Shown: piece after piece, positions 63,680 through 64,000 of the stretch | How the letters are laid out: the number at the start of each line of letters is the position of its first letter | Numbering within the stretch: the first letter of the stretch is position 1 | Position numbers and translations under genes: made by a program | The notes under the pieces: generated by a model | Databases searched by the model: none | Told to the model about the DNA's origin: nothing | What the model saw: only the letters and a program-made list of their open reading frames with translations | Source of the DNA: Palsa-504 sp963800415 | GTDB taxonomy: Bacteria; Actinomycetota; Actinomycetes; Streptosporangiales; Streptosporangiaceae | Direction of reading: 5' to 3' | Assembly: GCA_963800415.1 (NCBI GenBank) | Contig: CAWDBS010000033.1 | Span: 87,156-151,155 of the forward strand | Length of the DNA: 64,000 nt

Positions 63680-64000
63680 CTTCACGGGCAGCCTCCCGGG
63701 GCCGAGCCAGCGTCAGTACGACGGGGGCGAGGGACTCGACCTGGCTGATCCCGGGCCAGCACGCCGCCGCCGACATCCGCGCATCGCGGGTGAAGGCCAG
63801 ACCATCTGACCAATCGCCCCCATGCCTCCGACGAGCGGGCGCCGCTCTTCCCGCAGTGCAGCACGATCCGCTTGTCCTGCGGCAGCCGCTCGAGCGCGGC
63901 CCCGCTCGCGAACTCGCCCTTGGGGATGAGCGTCGCGCCGGGGATGGAGACGATCTCGTACTCGTTCGGCTCCCGGACATCGACGAGGAAGATGGCCTCG
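63680..64000 (-). CDS. MoeZ/MoeB-type sulfurtransferase, C-terminal rhodanese domain (partial, frameshifted)
   Basis: The gene enters from beyond 64000. AIFLVDVREPNEYEIVSIPG, ATLIPKGEFASGAALERLPQ, DKRIVLHCGKSGARSSEA is a rhodanese domain of the MoeZ type (ThiF/MoeB adenylyltransferase fused to rhodanese). The active-site loop reads HCGKSGARS, one Gly longer than the usual HCKSGxRS. After SSEA the frame breaks (about 63815-63840); the expected HVGGGVLAW motif appears as VGGGVLA in a neighbouring frame. The exact end is uncertain. Confidence 0.7.

Overview
The window is from a high-GC actinomycete (Actinomycetota). Four things point there: the conserved order rpsP-khpA-rimM-trmD-rplS-lepB-rnhB-DUF2469 and smc-rnc-rpmF-coaD-rsmD-recG; an IclR regulator of the NdgR/LtbR type divergent from leuCD; an F420-pathway guanylyltransferase; and frequent GTG/TTG starts. 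Streptosporangiales or a relative is my inference; no rRNA gene is present to settle it.

Layout. 1-8.0 kb (minus strand): a GH65 glycoside phosphorylase with its beta-phosphoglucomutase-like HAD partner, DUF2469, rnhB, two tandem signal peptidases I, rplS, trmD, rimM, khpA and rpsP. 8.1-15.7 kb (plus): a five-gene LIV/amide-type ABC importer and an ATP-dependent DNA ligase, lying between rpsP and ffh. 15.7-32.5 kb (minus): ffh, glnD, glnK (no amtB), ftsY, smc, a small coiled-coil protein, mutM, rnc, rpmF, DUF177, coaD, rsmD, recG. 32.6-39.4 kb: rpmB, thiL, an Lrp-type ligand-binding protein, fbiD/cofC, plsC, gpsA, a cystathionine gamma-lyase-type enzyme and ddl. 39.4-42.8 kb: hup, leuD, leuC and the divergent IclR gene. 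43-49 kb: three-subunit transhydrogenase (pntAA-pntAB-pntB), trpB2 and a type I DAHP synthase. 49-64 kb is accessory and heavily eroded: a membrane glycosyltransferase-like protein, a sucrase/ferredoxin-like protein, an EamA transporter, a broken MocR regulator, a PfpI protein, a class II amidotransferase, a GH13 enzyme, two GAF-ANTAR regulators, tRNA-Glu and tRNA-Gln, manA, a MoeZ C-terminus, and remnants of LuxR, DUF222/HNH, USP, GNAT/acyl-CoA synthetase and ABC-F genes.

Two properties run through the window. First, many conserved genes carry one-base insertions or deletions (ftsY, smc, recG, gpsA/cgl, leuC, pntAA, trpB2, aroF, GH13, manA and others) although the proteins on both sides of each break are well conserved. 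Base-level assembly error is the likeliest cause, so these are annotated as single genes with the break positions given. Second, the genome is full of short tandem repeats. The most striking is a family of G6/C6 hairpins at six loci, always with the G-rich strand on plus, found both between genes and inside housekeeping genes (rnc, recG, the solute-binding protein, livF, ligase).

Functionally, the conserved part covers ribosome assembly, the SRP route, nitrogen signalling (GlnK/GlnD), chromosome organisation (SMC, HU), leucine biosynthesis, phospholipid and cell-wall precursors, and NADPH balance.
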